From Streptomyces cyaneochromogenes (GTDB lineage Bacteria > Actinomycetota > Actinomycetes > Streptomycetales > Streptomycetaceae), in assembly GCF_003963535.1 (NCBI RefSeq), contig NZ_CP034539.1, positions 4,960,001 to 5,024,000 on the forward strand: a DNA stretch of 64,000 nucleotides, given 5' to 3'. Below, one piece after another: positions 40,778 through 50,900 of the stretch (position 1 is its first letter; every line of letters starts with the position of its first letter). The notes beneath the pieces are model-generated. The model ran no database searches. It worked only from the letters and a program-made list of their open reading frames with translations, and was not told the origin of the DNA. The translations under genes were made by a program, and so were the position numbers.

Positions 40778-43435
40778 TCACTCCGGTGCGATCGGGCCCG
40801 CAGCAAGGCGTCCGTCCCTGTCGGTGACCCACTCGCGCAACTCGGCGTAGGCGATGGCGTCGTTGATGTGCTTCTTGTCCCGCCCGGAGAACCTGGCCCG
40901 GAGCGCCTTGCGGGTGTTCAGCTCGCCGCCCTGGACGTAGTGCGCGATACGCGTAGCGATACGCAGGACCGCCTTGTCGGACCGCTCGTTCTCGGCGCTG
41001 ATCTTTGCCTGCTCGACGCGGACTTCCTCGAAGATGCGGGCCTGTGTGCGCTTCTCCTGCTCCTCCCGCCACTGCCGCTCGATGTCCTCGAGGACCGCGT
41101 CGCGAGTCGCACACGACGCCTGCCAGACCATGTCTGCCAACTGCCAGTCGTCGCCGGTGACATGAAGCCGACCGGTGAGGACCGCCAGGAGCGAAGCCAC
41201 CTTGACCCGCATCAACGGGGCATGGGAGTCCAGCGGGTTGAGTTCCGCAACGGGGATCTCTCCGCGCGCTTTCGCCAGGTCAGCGCGGCGCAGCTCCGTC
41301 CGGATCTCCTCGTCGAAGCTGATCAGGGTGGGCGCCTCGACGTCGACCGCGGTCCGCCAGGCGAGCAGTTCCCCGGGCCACGGCGGCTGCTCGTCAGGGA
41401 TGGACGGGTCGATGACCTGCAGCCACAGGAAGCGCTGCGGAGTCCCCTCTCCGACCTCCTCGAACAGCGGGGCCACCGTTTCCGGCTGGAAGCCGACCAG
41501 GACGCCCATGCTGTACGAGCCTTTGGGGATGTACCTGCTGGTTTCCTTGCTGGCGTTGGTCTGCCCCAGGGTCTGCCCGACGGCTGCGCTCCGCAGGGCC
41601 TCGCCCAGCGTCGAACCTGAGCGCTCTTTCATGAGCCGGGTGAGTGAGGCGCCCTCGTCGACGTAGAAGAACGCGTTGTGCCTGACCTGCCTTCGGACGC
41701 GATGGGTGATCGCCTTGCCGCGGCTGTTGACCTCGCCCGTTTCTTCCTCGACGACGTCGATGAAGACCTCGGCCATGCCTTCGCCAGATCCGATGGGGAG
41801 ACCGTCGCGGAAGTCGAGGCCCTGCGGCGTGGGCAGCAACAGCTCGGCGACCTCGACGCCTGTCGACTTGCCGATGCCGGAAGGGCCGATGAGTCCCCCG
41901 AACAGGTTGAGGGAGGCGTGCCCGGCGACACCCGTGTCTGCGCGGATGTAGTGGGAGACGAGGGCAGACAATCGGGTGAGCGTGGCAAGGACAGCGACAT
42001 CCCCTGAGCGGTTGCGGGAGTGCCCGGCCTGACGGATGTGCCGCAGTTCCTCGCGGCGGGCGTAGAACTCTTCCGGCAGCAGCCCGGACGGCTTCGCGGG
42101 ACCGGCCGACTCGTCCGGCTCGTCCGGTGGTTCGCTCAGGTCGTCCCAGTTGACCCCCTCCTCGAGCCGGGGCGGCTTGACGTCCTCGCGGATGCAGCGG
42201 CGGCGGACTTCGTCCAGCACGGTCCCCGGCAGGGAGCCGGCGGCGCCTCGGCTGTCGCGGCCAGCTGCTGCGCGGAGGATGTCGCTGGCGGCTTCGCTGA
42301 CGTCGCCGCCGTAGTTGAGGTGCGCCCACAGGTTGCCGATGGTGAGCTTCCGCCCGGCTGGCTGGGCGCCGACGGGCAGGTCTGAGCGCTCGGACCAGTT
42401 GACGGCGACGTGGTCGTCGCAGAGCAGGCTGTAGGCGCTGCTCGAGGAGTCGCCGCCGACGGTGGGGCGCTTCCACCGTTCGCGGCCGTCGCTGTGGGTT
42501 CCCTCGTAGGTGAAGCCGTGGGGCTCGAGGACGTCCGCGAATCGCAGGGTGGCGGCGAGGATGTCGAGGGGCCCGTCGCCGGTCGGCTGCTGCCACCCTG
42601 CGGGTCGCGGCCTACGGGGCGCGGGCGCGGGCAGGCCGAGCCGCTGCCGCTTCCGTTCCTGCTTCTCCCGTGCCGCCTGCTCGAGGATTTCCCGTGCGGC
42701 GGGCGCGTGTTCGGCGACGAGTGCGGCGACGTCGCGGATGTCGTACACGGTGCCGTCTCCGGGGCCGATGCTGGTCGGCCGCTCGAGGCCTTCTTTGCGG
42801 TTGACCGTGCCGGGCAGCTTCATGAGCCGGTCGAGGTTGCCGACCTCGCTGTCCCATGACCAGCCGTATTGGTAGGCCTGCGCGGCGAGGATGGCCTGTA
42901 CGCCCATGGTCAGTTCCTTGGCACGGGCGCGGTCGTCCTCGTCACCGATGATGTGCGCCTCGGCGAGCAGCCATGCGGGGTTGTAGCCGCCGCCCGAGTT
43001 GGTCCACCCGCTCGGGTCGGGCATTGGCGATTCGGCGACGACCTTGACGACGGCGTCGGCGTCGGGCGGTGCGGCCAGGTCGTCCGGCCCGGGCTTGTGG
43101 CCGATGGTCCCGAAGTCTCCGTCGGCCCACAGGTAGGTAAGTCCGTGGGCCAGGTCTTCGCCGCCCCGCCCCTGCTTCCCGTCAGGGCCGATCGGGGGGT
43201 GCTCGCGCAGGGTGGTTACCTGGGCGTAGATGCCTTGGGGCTTGCGACCGTCGATGCCGACGGCGTATTTGGTGGCGGCCGCAAGGCCGGCTTCGTCGGT
43301 GGCGAATCTCCGGCCCGCCCATCCATCGGCGTCGGAGCAGATGCTGACGAAGCCGGGGCAGCCCGCGTACAGGTGCGTGAGCCACGTCCGGATCACGTCC
43401 GGGTCCGCGGTCAACGGCGGCTGCTCGGCGGTCAC
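40778..43435 (-). CDS. PrimPol-helicase replication protein
   Basis: 885 residues. The N-terminus is an archaeo-eukaryotic-type primase/polymerase: acidic pair in TYLWADGDFG (Asp105, Asp107), SGGGYNPAWLL at 147-157, and LMKLPGTVNRK near 205-214. The C-terminal half is a helicase-type P-loop NTPase: Walker A GPSGIGKST near 515-523 and Walker B FFYVDEG near 590. AICEs of the PrimPol class replicate with such a protein. It overlaps the gene before it (ATGA) and is followed by the candidate origin. Confidence 0.85.
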   Translation of the reverse strand: MTAEQPPLTADPDVIRTWLTHLYAGCPGFVSICSDADGWAGRRFATDEAGLAAATKYAVGIDGRKPQGIYAQVTTLREHPPIGPDGKQGRGGEDLAHGLTYLWADGDFGTIGHKPGPDDLAAPPDADAVVKVVAESPMPDPSGWTNSGGGYNPAWLLAEAHIIGDEDDRARAKELTMGVQAILAAQAYQYGWSWDSEVGNLDRLMKLPGTVNRKEGLERPTSIGPGDGTVYDIRDVAALVAEHAPAAREILEQAAREKQERKRQRLGLPAPAPRRPRPAGWQQPTGDGPLDILAATLRFADVLEPHGFTYEGTHSDGRERWKRPTVGGDSSSSAYSLLCDDHVAVNWSERSDLPVGAQPAGRKLTIGNLWAHLNYGGDVSEAASDILRAAAGRDSRGAAGSLPGTVLDEVRRRCIREDVKPPRLEEGVNWDDLSEPPDEPDESAGPAKPSGLLPEEFYARREELRHIRQAGHSRNRSGDVAVLATLTRLSALVSHYIRADTGVAGHASLNLFGGLIGPSGIGKSTGVEVAELLLPTPQGLDFRDGLPIGSGEGMAEVFIDVVEEETGEVNSRGKAITHRVRRQVRHNAFFYVDEGASLTRLMKERSGSTLGEALRSAAVGQTLGQTNASKETSRYIPKGSYSMGVLVGFQPETVAPLFEEVGEGTPQRFLWLQVIDPSIPDEQPPWPGELLAWRTAVDVEAPTLISFDEEIRTELRRADLAKARGEIPVAELNPLDSHAPLMRVKVASLLAVLTGRLHVTGDDWQLADMVWQASCATRDAVLEDIERQWREEQEKRTQARIFEEVRVEQAKISAENERSDKAVLRIATRIAHYVQGGELNTRKALRARFSGRDKKHINDAIAYAELREWVTDRDGRLAAGPIAPE

Positions 43436-43668
43436 TCGTTCTCCGTGCTGTTGAGGGCGGCGATGACGCCGTCGGCGATGAAGTGGACGTCTCGAACCCA
43501 GCGGCGGGCGCAGGCGCGGACGGCGCGCGGGCTCGGCTGTTCGGCGAGGTGTGCGCGGATGGAGCTGATGACGAGTTCGCGGCGGGCGCGTTCACGCATC
43601 AGCTGCTCGCGCAGCGGGTCGCTGTGCATGGCGTCTGGCAGGTCTGGCTGTTCGCCTGGTAGCCGCAT
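43432..43668 (-). CDS. small hypothetical protein before the primase
   Basis: 78 residues if the start is ATG 43668; GTG 43764 would add a Thr/Pro-rich segment. REQLMRERARRELVISSIRAH is followed by PRAVRACARRWVRDVHFIAD. Helical and basic. It overlaps the primase start (ATGA), so it is probably a helper of replication. Confidence 0.55.
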   Translation of the reverse strand: MRLPGEQPDLPDAMHSDPLREQLMRERARRELVISSIRAHLAEQPSPRAVRACARRWVRDVHFIADGVIAALNSTENE

Positions 43669-43837
43669 CGCGGGCCGCACTACACTCGTAGTCGAGGTCG
43701 ATGTCGTAGCAGGCGTCGGGGTGGGGTCCGGGATGAGCGCCGGGCCCCTTTCTCGTGAGGTCACTTCGCTGTCCGTTCGCGAGGCGAGGCGGTGCGGGTG
43801 CCCGAGCTGAGGCCGTCTCGCGAGTGGATGGGGTGAA

Positions 43838-44176
43838 CTAGGCGCCCCGGAGCTGGTGCACGACGCCCGAAGCGGCAGGGGTGCAACCGCATTGAGACTG
43901 CGGTTGGTGCACTGTGACCTGCGGCGACTCATCGTGTTGGCACTGCGATGGCACTACCGGGGGAGCCTCGGCGGGGCCGAACAGATAGGCGACGATGTCG
44001 ACGGTCGGGATCTTGATGCGCCGGCCGAGGCGGAGGACGCGGGTCATCGTCCACTCATTGCGGCGGATCGCGTCGTAGATCGTGTCCTTGTCGACGCCGA
44101 GGATCTCGGCGAGGACCGGGACCGCTGTCGTCGGGCCCTGCGCCTCGACAGCCTCACGGGTCCATGCGCCCGTCAT
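43838..44176 (-). CDS. HTH protein (helix-turn-helix, excisionase/Fis-like)
   Basis: 112 residues from ATG 44176. PTTAVPVLAEILGVDKDTIYDAIRRNEW is a helix-turn-helix, followed by RVLRLGRRIKIPTVDIVAYLFG, the strand-helix wing of HTH_17-type proteins. The tail is Gln/His/Cys-rich (QCQHDESPQVTVHQPQSQCG). It overlaps the preceding HTH gene (ATGA). It may control replication or excision. Confidence 0.7.
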   Translation of the reverse strand: MTGAWTREAVEAQGPTTAVPVLAEILGVDKDTIYDAIRRNEWTMTRVLRLGRRIKIPTVDIVAYLFGPAEAPPVVPSQCQHDESPQVTVHQPQSQCGCTPAASGVVHQLRGA

Positions 44177-44445
44177 GACGCCGACACCTCGGTCCCGGAG
44201 ATCTGGAGGTAGGCGAGGACTTCCTCGCGGTCGTAGCGCAGGAGGCGCGGGCCGACTCGGCGCGGCTTGGGGCCGATTCCGACGCGCGCCCAGCGCTTGA
44301 TGGTGTCGGGGTGGACGCGGGCGAGAGCGGCGTACTCGCGCCGAGTTATGCCCGCGTCGCGTTCGCTGAGATGCCGAACATCGGCGGATTCGTTTTCCAC
44401 AAGCACAAGGGTGCACGTGGGGGTGCAAGGTGTCAACTTCCCCAT
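44173..44445 (-). CDS. MerR/excisionase-like HTH protein
   Basis: 90 residues. ITRREYAALARVHPDTIKRWARVGIGPKPRRVGPRLLRYDREEVLAYL is a winged HTH of the MerR/HTH_17 type. It is the first gene of the leftward replication operon, divergent from the XRE gene at 44492, so it probably acts at the operon's promoter. A shorter start inside the first 30 residues is possible. Confidence 0.75.
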   Translation of the reverse strand: MGKLTPCTPTCTLVLVENESADVRHLSERDAGITRREYAALARVHPDTIKRWARVGIGPKPRRVGPRLLRYDREEVLAYLQISGTEVSAS

Positions 44446-44491
44446 GTATTGTCATCTCAGAAAACGGTCACGAGGGTGAAGGTGGAGGCGC

Positions 44492-45151
44492 GTGGAGGCG
44501 GAAGAGTGGAAGGCCAGGCTCGTGAAGGGTGTCGCCCAGCAGGTACGCCGCTACCGCCTTGAGCGCGGGATAAGCGTTCAGGGGCTGGCTGACATCTGCA
44601 CTGAGCAGTACGGCTTGCCCATCAAGCGCTCCGTCCTCGCCAACTTCGAAGGCGGCCGTCGGCCGGCGCTCAGCGTGGTCGAGCTGATCGTTATCGCCCG
44701 CATCCTCCGCGTCCCACCCGCGCAGCTGCTGTTCCCTGTTGGCCTTGAGGAGTTGACCGAGGTTCTGCCCGGCCAGGCTGTCGACCCATGGGCGGCTCTC
44801 AAGTGGTTCACCGGCGAGGAAGACCGTCTGCCGTTGGACAAGGAGGCCGATCGGCAGGATGCCGAGCCGGTGCAGTTGTTCCGCCGACACGACCAGCTGA
44901 CGGCTGATTGGCGGGAGAACAACCTGAACCTGCAGAACCTCATGCGCAGCGCGGCAGGCGGATCCGAGCCGCACCTTGCGCAGTTCGCCGCCGAGTCCTT
45001 GAAGCGCATCGCGGACACGCTCCGCGAGGTCCGCCAGGAGATGCGCAGCAAGGGGCTCACGCCTCCCCCCATCGAACAGTCCCTGGCGTACATCGACACG
45101 CCGGGGCTCGACATCAAGTACGTGGCACTGTCCGAGGAGAGTGATGAATGA
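44492..45151 (+). CDS. XRE-family transcriptional regulator
   Basis: 219 residues, GTG start. HTH: VAQQVRRYRLERGISVQGLADICTEQYGLPIKRSVLANFEGGRR, then VVELIVIARILRVPPAQLLFP. The rest is acidic and helical. It overlaps the integrase start by 4 bp, so regulator and integrase form one operon; this suggests that it keeps integrase and the divergent replication operon in check, as AICE repressors do. Confidence 0.85.
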   Translation: MEAEEWKARLVKGVAQQVRRYRLERGISVQGLADICTEQYGLPIKRSVLANFEGGRRPALSVVELIVIARILRVPPAQLLFPVGLEELTEVLPGQAVDPWAALKWFTGEEDRLPLDKEADRQDAEPVQLFRRHDQLTADWRENNLNLQNLMRSAAGGSEPHLAQFAAESLKRIADTLREVRQEMRSKGLTPPPIEQSLAYIDTPGLDIKYVALSEESDE

Positions 45152-46659
45152 AGCCGTACAAGGCCTGCTCGTGCCGGGATCCGGAGACGAAACGGCTACT
45201 GGGGAAGAAGTGTTCTGACCTGCCGAAGAAGGGTCACGGCGGCTGGTACGCCCGGTACGAAGCACCACCGTCCGCCGAGGGGAAGCGCCGACAGCCGCGT
45301 ATCGGGCCGTACACCACCGAGACGGAGTGCAAGAAGGAGCTGGCGAAGGTGCTCGGCACCGCGGCCAGCCCGAAGGCTCACGACGAGCGGAAGACGACGC
45401 TCGGCGAGTACCTCGAGCGTCGCTACGCCTGGCGCGTGTCGGAGGCCGAGACCGGCGAGGGCCTGAAGAAGGGCACCCTCGACGCCGAGCGCGAGGCGAT
45501 CGACCTGTACGGCAAGCCGGGGCTCGGGCACATCAAGGTCGTCGACCTCACTGACGAGCACTTCCGTGAGCTGTACGCGGCGATGCGGAAGATCAACCGG
45601 CCGGAGGAACAAGGCGACCGGTCGGAGATCCTGCGCCGCCTGAAGGACGCCCGTGCCACCCGCGGCGGCCGGCGGGTGCATACCCGACCGATCGGCGAGA
45701 GCCGTATCCGCCGCGTCCACGCGGTCCTGCACGGCGCCCTGACGGACGCGGTGAAGCTGTCGAAGATCCGCCCGGACAACCCGGCTGACGGGGTTTGGCG
45801 GACGAAGGGCGGCAAGCGGAAGCCGGGCCGAGCGAAGCCCCTGCTGTGGACCGACGAGCGTGTCGAGCAGTGGCTGAGGACTGGCGTCGTCCCGGCGAAG
45901 GTCATGGTGTGGACGGCGGCCCAGACGGGCAACTTCCTCGACTTCGCGGACGCCTGCGAGGAACGCCTGTACCCGGCGTTCCATCTCGACGCGTACTACG
46001 GGCCGCGCCGAGGCGAGTTGGTCGCTGCCGAAGAGCAGAGCCTGAGCCTCGAGCGGGCCCGGCTGCACATTCTTCAGTCGCAGTCCGATGACGAGCTGGA
46101 CGACACCAAGACGGAGGCGGGATGGCGGCAAGTCCCTCTCGACCCGGAGACGGTGCGCGTCCACAGGGCGTGGCACAAGCGGAAGCTCGAGGAGCGGCTG
46201 CGCTGGGGTGAGCTGTACCAGGATTCGGGGCGCGTGTACTGCTACGAGGACGGAACGGCGCTGAAGGCGGAGTACTTGTCGAGCCGCTTCCGGATCCTGA
46301 TCGAGCGGCACAAGAACCTGCGGGACGGCGTGCGGGAGAAGGGCTGGTCTGTCGAGCGGGCCGCCCGCCACTACCGGACGACGGTCGCGGCCGTTGAGGT
46401 CGCCCTACTGATGCCGCTGCCGCCGATCCGTCTGCATGATCTGCGCCACGGTGCGGCGACGATGCTTCTCGCGGCCGGCGTTGACGACAAGTTCGTCAGT
46501 GAGGTGCTCGGCCACGCCTCGGTGTCCTTCACGAAGGACGTGTACGCGGTGGTCGCTGAGGAGATGGCGGCCGATGCCACGCGCCGAATCGCTGCCTTTA
46601 TCCCGCGCCAGAATCGCCTTTCGGCGGTTGGTGCCATCTCTGTGCCATCTGGGGGCTGA
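45148..46659 (+). CDS. int: tyrosine site-specific integrase
   Basis: 503 residues, the long AICE type. The N-terminal arm-binding part includes GGWYARYEAPPSAEGKRRQP; a SAM-like core follows. Catalytic residues: Arg287 in YYGPRRGE, His430-x-x-Arg433-His434 in LHDLRHG, His456 in LGHAS, and the nucleophile Tyr466 in TKDVYAVV. It inserts the element into the 3' part of tRNA-Ser(GCT). The stop is 62 bp from attR, the usual position. The last codons also contain the right arm-type motif. Confidence 0.95.
   Translation: MKPYKACSCRDPETKRLLGKKCSDLPKKGHGGWYARYEAPPSAEGKRRQPRIGPYTTETECKKELAKVLGTAASPKAHDERKTTLGEYLERRYAWRVSEAETGEGLKKGTLDAEREAIDLYGKPGLGHIKVVDLTDEHFRELYAAMRKINRPEEQGDRSEILRRLKDARATRGGRRVHTRPIGESRIRRVHAVLHGALTDAVKLSKIRPDNPADGVWRTKGGKRKPGRAKPLLWTDERVEQWLRTGVVPAKVMVWTAAQTGNFLDFADACEERLYPAFHLDAYYGPRRGELVAAEEQSLSLERARLHILQSQSDDELDDTKTEAGWRQVPLDPETVRVHRAWHKRKLEERLRWGELYQDSGRVYCYEDGTALKAEYLSSRFRILIERHKNLRDGVREKGWSVERAARHYRTTVAAVEVALLMPLPPIRLHDLRHGAATMLLAAGVDDKFVSEVLGHASVSFTKDVYAVVAEEMAADATRRIAAFIPRQNRLSAVGAISVPSGG
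46628..46649. promoter_or_regulatory. paired GTGCCATC motif, right arm-type site (putative)
   Basis: Same 22-bp pattern as 19054-19075 with one mismatch, within the last codons of int and 72 bp inside attR. Two GTGCCATC units are 11 bp apart. Likely integrase arm sites. Confidence 0.55.
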
Positions 46660-46679
46660 AAGTGGCCCTTAACGCGACT

Positions 46680-46713
46680 CAGGGAGCCCAGCCGTTTCGG
46701 GCCGAACTCCCTG
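46680..46713. terminator. hairpin between int and tRNA-Ser
   Basis: CAGGGAG (46680-46686) pairs with CTCCCTG (46707-46713) and encloses a second small GC stem. It could terminate int or the convergent tRNA. Confidence 0.45.
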
Positions 46714-46721
46714 GTCAGGTG

Positions 46722-46781
46722 GCGGAGGCGGAGGGATTTGAACCCTCGATGGGCTTTAAGGCCCAAACCGCATTAGCAGTG
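46722..46781. repeat. attR: 60-bp copy within tRNA-Ser(GCT)
   Basis: Identical to 18880-18939. Here it completes the tRNA, and the bases beyond it (46720-46722) add an encoded CCA, which the left copy lacks. The 3' part of the present tRNA therefore came with the element. Confidence 0.95.
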
Positions 46782-46813
46782 CGGCGCCATAGACCGGACT
46801 AGGCGACGCCTCC
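46723..46813 (-). tRNA. tRNA-Ser (anticodon GCT), integration target
   Basis: 91 nt on the minus strand: acceptor GGAGGCG/CGCCTCC, anticodon loop CTGCTAA, a long variable arm typical of Ser, and T-loop GGTTCAAATCC. CCA is encoded next to the discriminator G. It is the functional copy after integration. Confidence 0.97.
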
Positions 46814-46994
46814 AGCACAGCCGCTCGCGCGAGCGCGATTGGTGCGTGCAGATGATGACACAGTCGAGCGTGGTGTCACCAATCGACGTCCACGGTACTA
46901 GGCAGGGAGGCCACAGGGCAAAGCCCTTCCCGGCGCGCTTCGCCGGGTGCGTCGCGGGGCGCAACGTCGGGGGGCGTACGGCGTTAGTCAGGTC

Positions 46995-47498
46995 ATGTTG
47001 CAGGTCAACCGTTCCGCCGCGGCCGGGCGCCTCCGGCGGCTTCTCGTCGTCGCCGCCGGATCCCTCGTCGCCGTCGGCTCCGCCACCGTCGCGCCCGCCT
47101 CGGCGTACGCCCAGGCCGCGCCCCTCCCCCTGCCACCCCTCCACGAGCCCGGCCGCTCCGACGACCACCTCACCGTCACCGTCCGCGACGCCGGCGGCGG
47201 CCACGACGGGACCTACGAGCTGTACTGCCACCCCGACGGCGGCGACCACCCCGACGTGGCCGACGCCTGTGCCGCCCTCGATCGCGGCACCCGGTGGGGC
47301 AAGGACGCCTTCGCTCCCGTACCGAAGGACACCCTGTGCACCATGCAGTACGGCGGTCCCGCCACCGCGCATGTCACCGGGACCTGGGCCGGGCGGCCCG
47401 TCGACGCGCGGTACGACCGTGGTGACGGGTGTCAGATCGGGCGGTGGGACCGGCTCGTGCCGGTGCTTCCCGATCTGAGGCAGGAGGGGCGGGTGTAG
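46995..47498 (+). CDS. subtilisin-inhibitor-like (SSI) secreted protein
   Basis: 167 residues from ATG 46995. A twin-basic signal peptide (AAGRLRRLLVVAAGSLVAVG) precedes the mature domain. The SSI pattern is present: LTVTVRDAGG, TYELYCHPDGGDHPDVADAC, and the reactive loop CTMQYGGP, where the expected P1 is Met (P1' Gln), then TGTWAGRPVDARY. SSIs are secreted dimers that inhibit subtilisin-like proteases in development. The usual YDP after the loop is YGG here. Confidence 0.8.
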   Translation: MLQVNRSAAAGRLRRLLVVAAGSLVAVGSATVAPASAYAQAAPLPLPPLHEPGRSDDHLTVTVRDAGGGHDGTYELYCHPDGGDHPDVADACAALDRGTRWGKDAFAPVPKDTLCTMQYGGPATAHVTGTWAGRPVDARYDRGDGCQIGRWDRLVPVLPDLRQEGRV

Positions 47499-47499
47499 C

Positions 47500-47640
47500 C
47501 CACCTCCCACGGCCCACCTCCCCCCACGGCCGATTTCCCCCCACGGCCGACCTCCCCAACGACCGAATCACCCACACGGCCCACCGCCCACGACCGACGC
47601 CCCACCACCCACCGTCTCCGCCCCTCCCCGGAGCCAGGAA
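47500..47640. repeat. degenerate C-rich repeats (CCCCACGGCCGACCTCC-like)
   Basis: About six imperfect copies of a 16-20-bp unit follow the inhibitor gene. The rest of the 440-bp gap to 47938 has no gene I can support; it must contain the promoter of the next gene, whose GTG is preceded by GGGAGGAAG. Confidence 0.6.
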
Positions 47641-47938
47641 GCAGGGGCTCCGGTCCGCGGTCGGACAGTCTTCGTACAGGCTTTCCAAGGGGGAAGCACC
47701 GGGTCCGTAAATGTCCCGCGAAGGTCTCGCGAAGTCCGAAGGGTGCTGGAAGGGAGGCTGGCGGGACATCTGCACAGGCGGTCATACGTTCTGGGTCACT
47801 TCGTCGTGCGACGTCCCTCTCATCCGGCGTCGCGAGCGCAACCCCAGCCCTTAGACTCCCTCGCGTGACACGTCGCGGGCCGGTTGGCAAGATGGCCCGA
47901 GCGGTCGGCAAGGTGCGGTAACAGGGAGGAAGCGTCTC

Positions 47939-50900
47939 GTGAGCAGCAGGCCATCCCGAGGCGCTGCTCGCCTCGCAGCCATACTCGACGCGCTGCCCGA
48001 TGCGTTGGTGCTGGTCAACGCCAATGGGACCGTCGTCAACGCCAACACCATCGCCCTGGAGACCTTCGAGGCACCGGGGACCGCTCTGGTGGGGCGGGGG
48101 CTGTTGGATCTCCTGCCGCATTTCGACTCCAAGCTGATTCCCGGCTCCATGCGGCGGCCCGATCACATGGACCCGCAGGGGCGGACCAAGCCGACCCGGA
48201 TGATGGCGCGGCGGACGGACGGGAGCGAGTTCCCGGTCGAGGTCACGTCCGCGAATCTTGAGAACGGGCAACAGGCCTACGACGGCTACGGCTACACGGG
48301 CGACGAGCTGCTCATGCTCGTCGTGCGGGACCTCTCCGGGACCGTCGACACCGAGGCCGAGCTGGCGCGTTCGCAGCGGCAGACCGAGATGATCCTGCGG
48401 GCCGCCTCCGAGGGTGTGGTCGGGACCGACACCGACGGGCGGATCGTGCTCGTCAACCCGGCCGCAGCTCAGATCCTGGGCTATCGGGCCAGTGACCTCG
48501 GCGGACGCGAGCTGCACACGCTCGTCCTGCATTCACGTGCCGACGGGTCGCCCTTCCCGTACGAGGAGTCCCCGCTCGCCGACACCCTGCGCTCCGGACG
48601 CAAGCACCGGGTGCGCGGGCAGGTGCTGTGGTCCAAGGGCGGGGACAAGGTGTCCGTCGACCTGACGACCGCGCCCGTGCGCGACGGCGAGCAGCTCGTC
48701 GGCGCCGTGATGACCTTCACCGACCGGCGGCCCTACGACGCCCTCGCCGAGGAGAAGGACGCCGCGGAGAAGCAGCACGCCGAGGAGCTGGAGCGGCTCG
48801 CCGAGGAGCACGCCTCCGAGCTGACCGCCCTGCGGCAGAAGCACGTGGCTGAGGCCGAGGAGCTTCAGGAGCGGCACCAGGAGGAGCTGGCCGCCGGCGA
48901 GGAGCGCTACGCCGCGCTCGGGGAGCGGGAGAAGGACCGGTACGAGGCTCTGGCGGGGCGGCACGAGCAGCTGCTGACGCTGCTCGCGGGCTCGTTGCGC
49001 GGGCCGCTCGACGAGCTGCGCCGTGAGCTGGCCGCGCTCGCCGCGGACGACGCCGGGCAGTTGTGGCCCGAGGCCAACCAGGTGCTGCATCACCTCTCCG
49101 CCGGGTACTCGCGGATCACGACCCTGATCGACAACGTGCTCCAGTACCAGCGGCTCGACTCCGGTAGTGACGCCGTCTCCCGTACGAAGGTGATGCTCGA
49201 CGCCGTCGTCGCCGCGGGTGTCGACGGGGCCGTCGAGCTCATCGGGCCCGGGCGGGTGCAGTTCGCCGTGCACGCTCCGCCCATCGAGGCCGAGGTCGAC
49301 CCACAGCGCCTCGCGACCGCGCTCGCGCATCTCGTCGCGGATGTCGCGGGGGTCGACGCGACCGGCAACTCGCCGGTGTCGGCGGGCGGTTACATGGACA
49401 ACACCGTGGTCGTCGCGGCGGCGCAGCGCGGTGAGGTCGTACGGATCGAGGTGCGCGGGCCGTACGCCGGGGGAGATCCGGTGCACGAGCCGATCGTGCG
49501 GGGGATCGTGCGGGCTCACGGTGGGGTGCTGCAGACGCACGAGGTGCCGGGCATGAGCGGCAGCGCGTTCGTCCTGGAGGTGCCGATCGGGGGTGGGGCC
49601 GGGGCTGTGTCCGCCGCTCCCGTCGACTCCCTCCCGGCCGAGGCCGGTGACGTCACCGAGGGTGCCCCCGCAGGGGACGAGCAGGGTGGCGGCAGTGGGC
49701 GGCGGCGGGCCCGGCGGGCCTCCGTCGACGCCTTCCTGGAGGGCGACACGCCCGAGGTCGACGGTGCCGACGCCGAGGGTACGGCGCCCACCGGACGGCG
49801 CCGCAGGCGCGCGGCCGCTCCGGAGCTCCCCCAGGGGGCACAGGACGGTGGCGGTGAGGCTTCCGGCGGTACGGGACGGCGCCGCGGACGACCGGCCGAG
49901 GACGGCGGGGACGGCGGAGACGGTGTCTCCGAGGGCGCCGTTGTGACGGCCGCCGAGCATGCTGCGGGCACCGCGGCCGCCGGGAACGGCCTCGGCGGGA
50001 CCGTTCCGCCTCAGGGGGTGCCCGCGCCCGGTGGGCGACGTGCTCGGCGGGACGGCGGGGAGCAGCACGCGCTGCCGCCCGCGCTGCCCGCGGGCGGTGA
50101 CGGCGGACAAGCGCCCTCCGGGGCCGGTACGGCCGACTCGGGTGAGGGTTCTCAGCCGACCGGGCGGCGTCGGCGTGCGCTGGCCGCGGCGTCGGAGCGT
50201 GCGGCTGAGCAGGCGCAGGCCCAGGAGGCGGGGCCCCGGAAGGTGTTCGCGCTGCCGCCCGCCGAGGCGGACCGCGGGGTCGCCCCCGGGCCGGAGGGGC
50301 GGGGTGGCACTGAGCCGGCTCCGACTCCGGCTGCGGCTGCGGCTGCGGCTGCGGCTGGGATGCCTGCGGGTGCGGCGCCTGGGGGTGCGGTTGTGGCGCC
50401 TGCGGGTGCGGCTCCGGCTTCGCCGATTGCTCCAGGGGCGGTTCCGGCGGTTCCGGGGCAGGGCGCTCCCGGTGACGTACTCATGGACGAGGGGCGGCAC
50501 GACGCCGTACCGCACGATCAGGCCGAGGACCACACCCCGCCGCAGCCGCATCCGACCAGCGCGCCGACCGGGCGTCGCCGACGGGCCGTCGGCCAGCCGG
50601 GGGAGGCGGCCGGGACGCCCGCGCAGGGTACGCCCGCCCCGGGCGCTGCGGGGCAGGCAGCGCCGGGGCAGCCTCTGCCGGTGCCCGGCCAGGCCACGCC
50701 CGCGCAGCCGGTTCCGGGCGGGCCCCTCCCCGCCGAGACCCCCGGTCACGGGGTCCCCGCGCAGGGCACGCCGGCCCAGGGCGTTCCGGCCCCGCAGCCG
50801 TGGCCCGCTGCCGACGGCACCTCCGGCGACGGGATGGCCGTACCGGCGAACGGCGCCGCCACCCCCGTACCGCCGAACCCGAACGCCTCTCAGCAGACCC

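Larger units (their letters stand above)
18880..46781. mobile_element. AICE-like integrative element in tRNA-Ser(GCT)
   Basis: About 27.9 kb between identical 60-bp att repeats. It contains a tyrosine integrase at the right end, an excisionase-like HTH protein at the left end, an FtsK/TraB translocase with small Spd-type membrane proteins, a PrimPol-helicase replication operon, several XRE regulators and a DUF5753/DUF397 pair. That set matches actinomycete integrative and conjugative elements. In addition it carries a tail tape-measure gene and an HTH protein resembling a small terminase subunit, but no capsid, portal, protease or large terminase. It is therefore a conjugative element with phage parts rather than a prophage. 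Confidence 0.9.

Noticed and set aside
48533..50749. 738-codon minus-strand frame
   Set aside because: Arg/Pro-rich shadow of the large PAS protein; no domain and no ribosome site.
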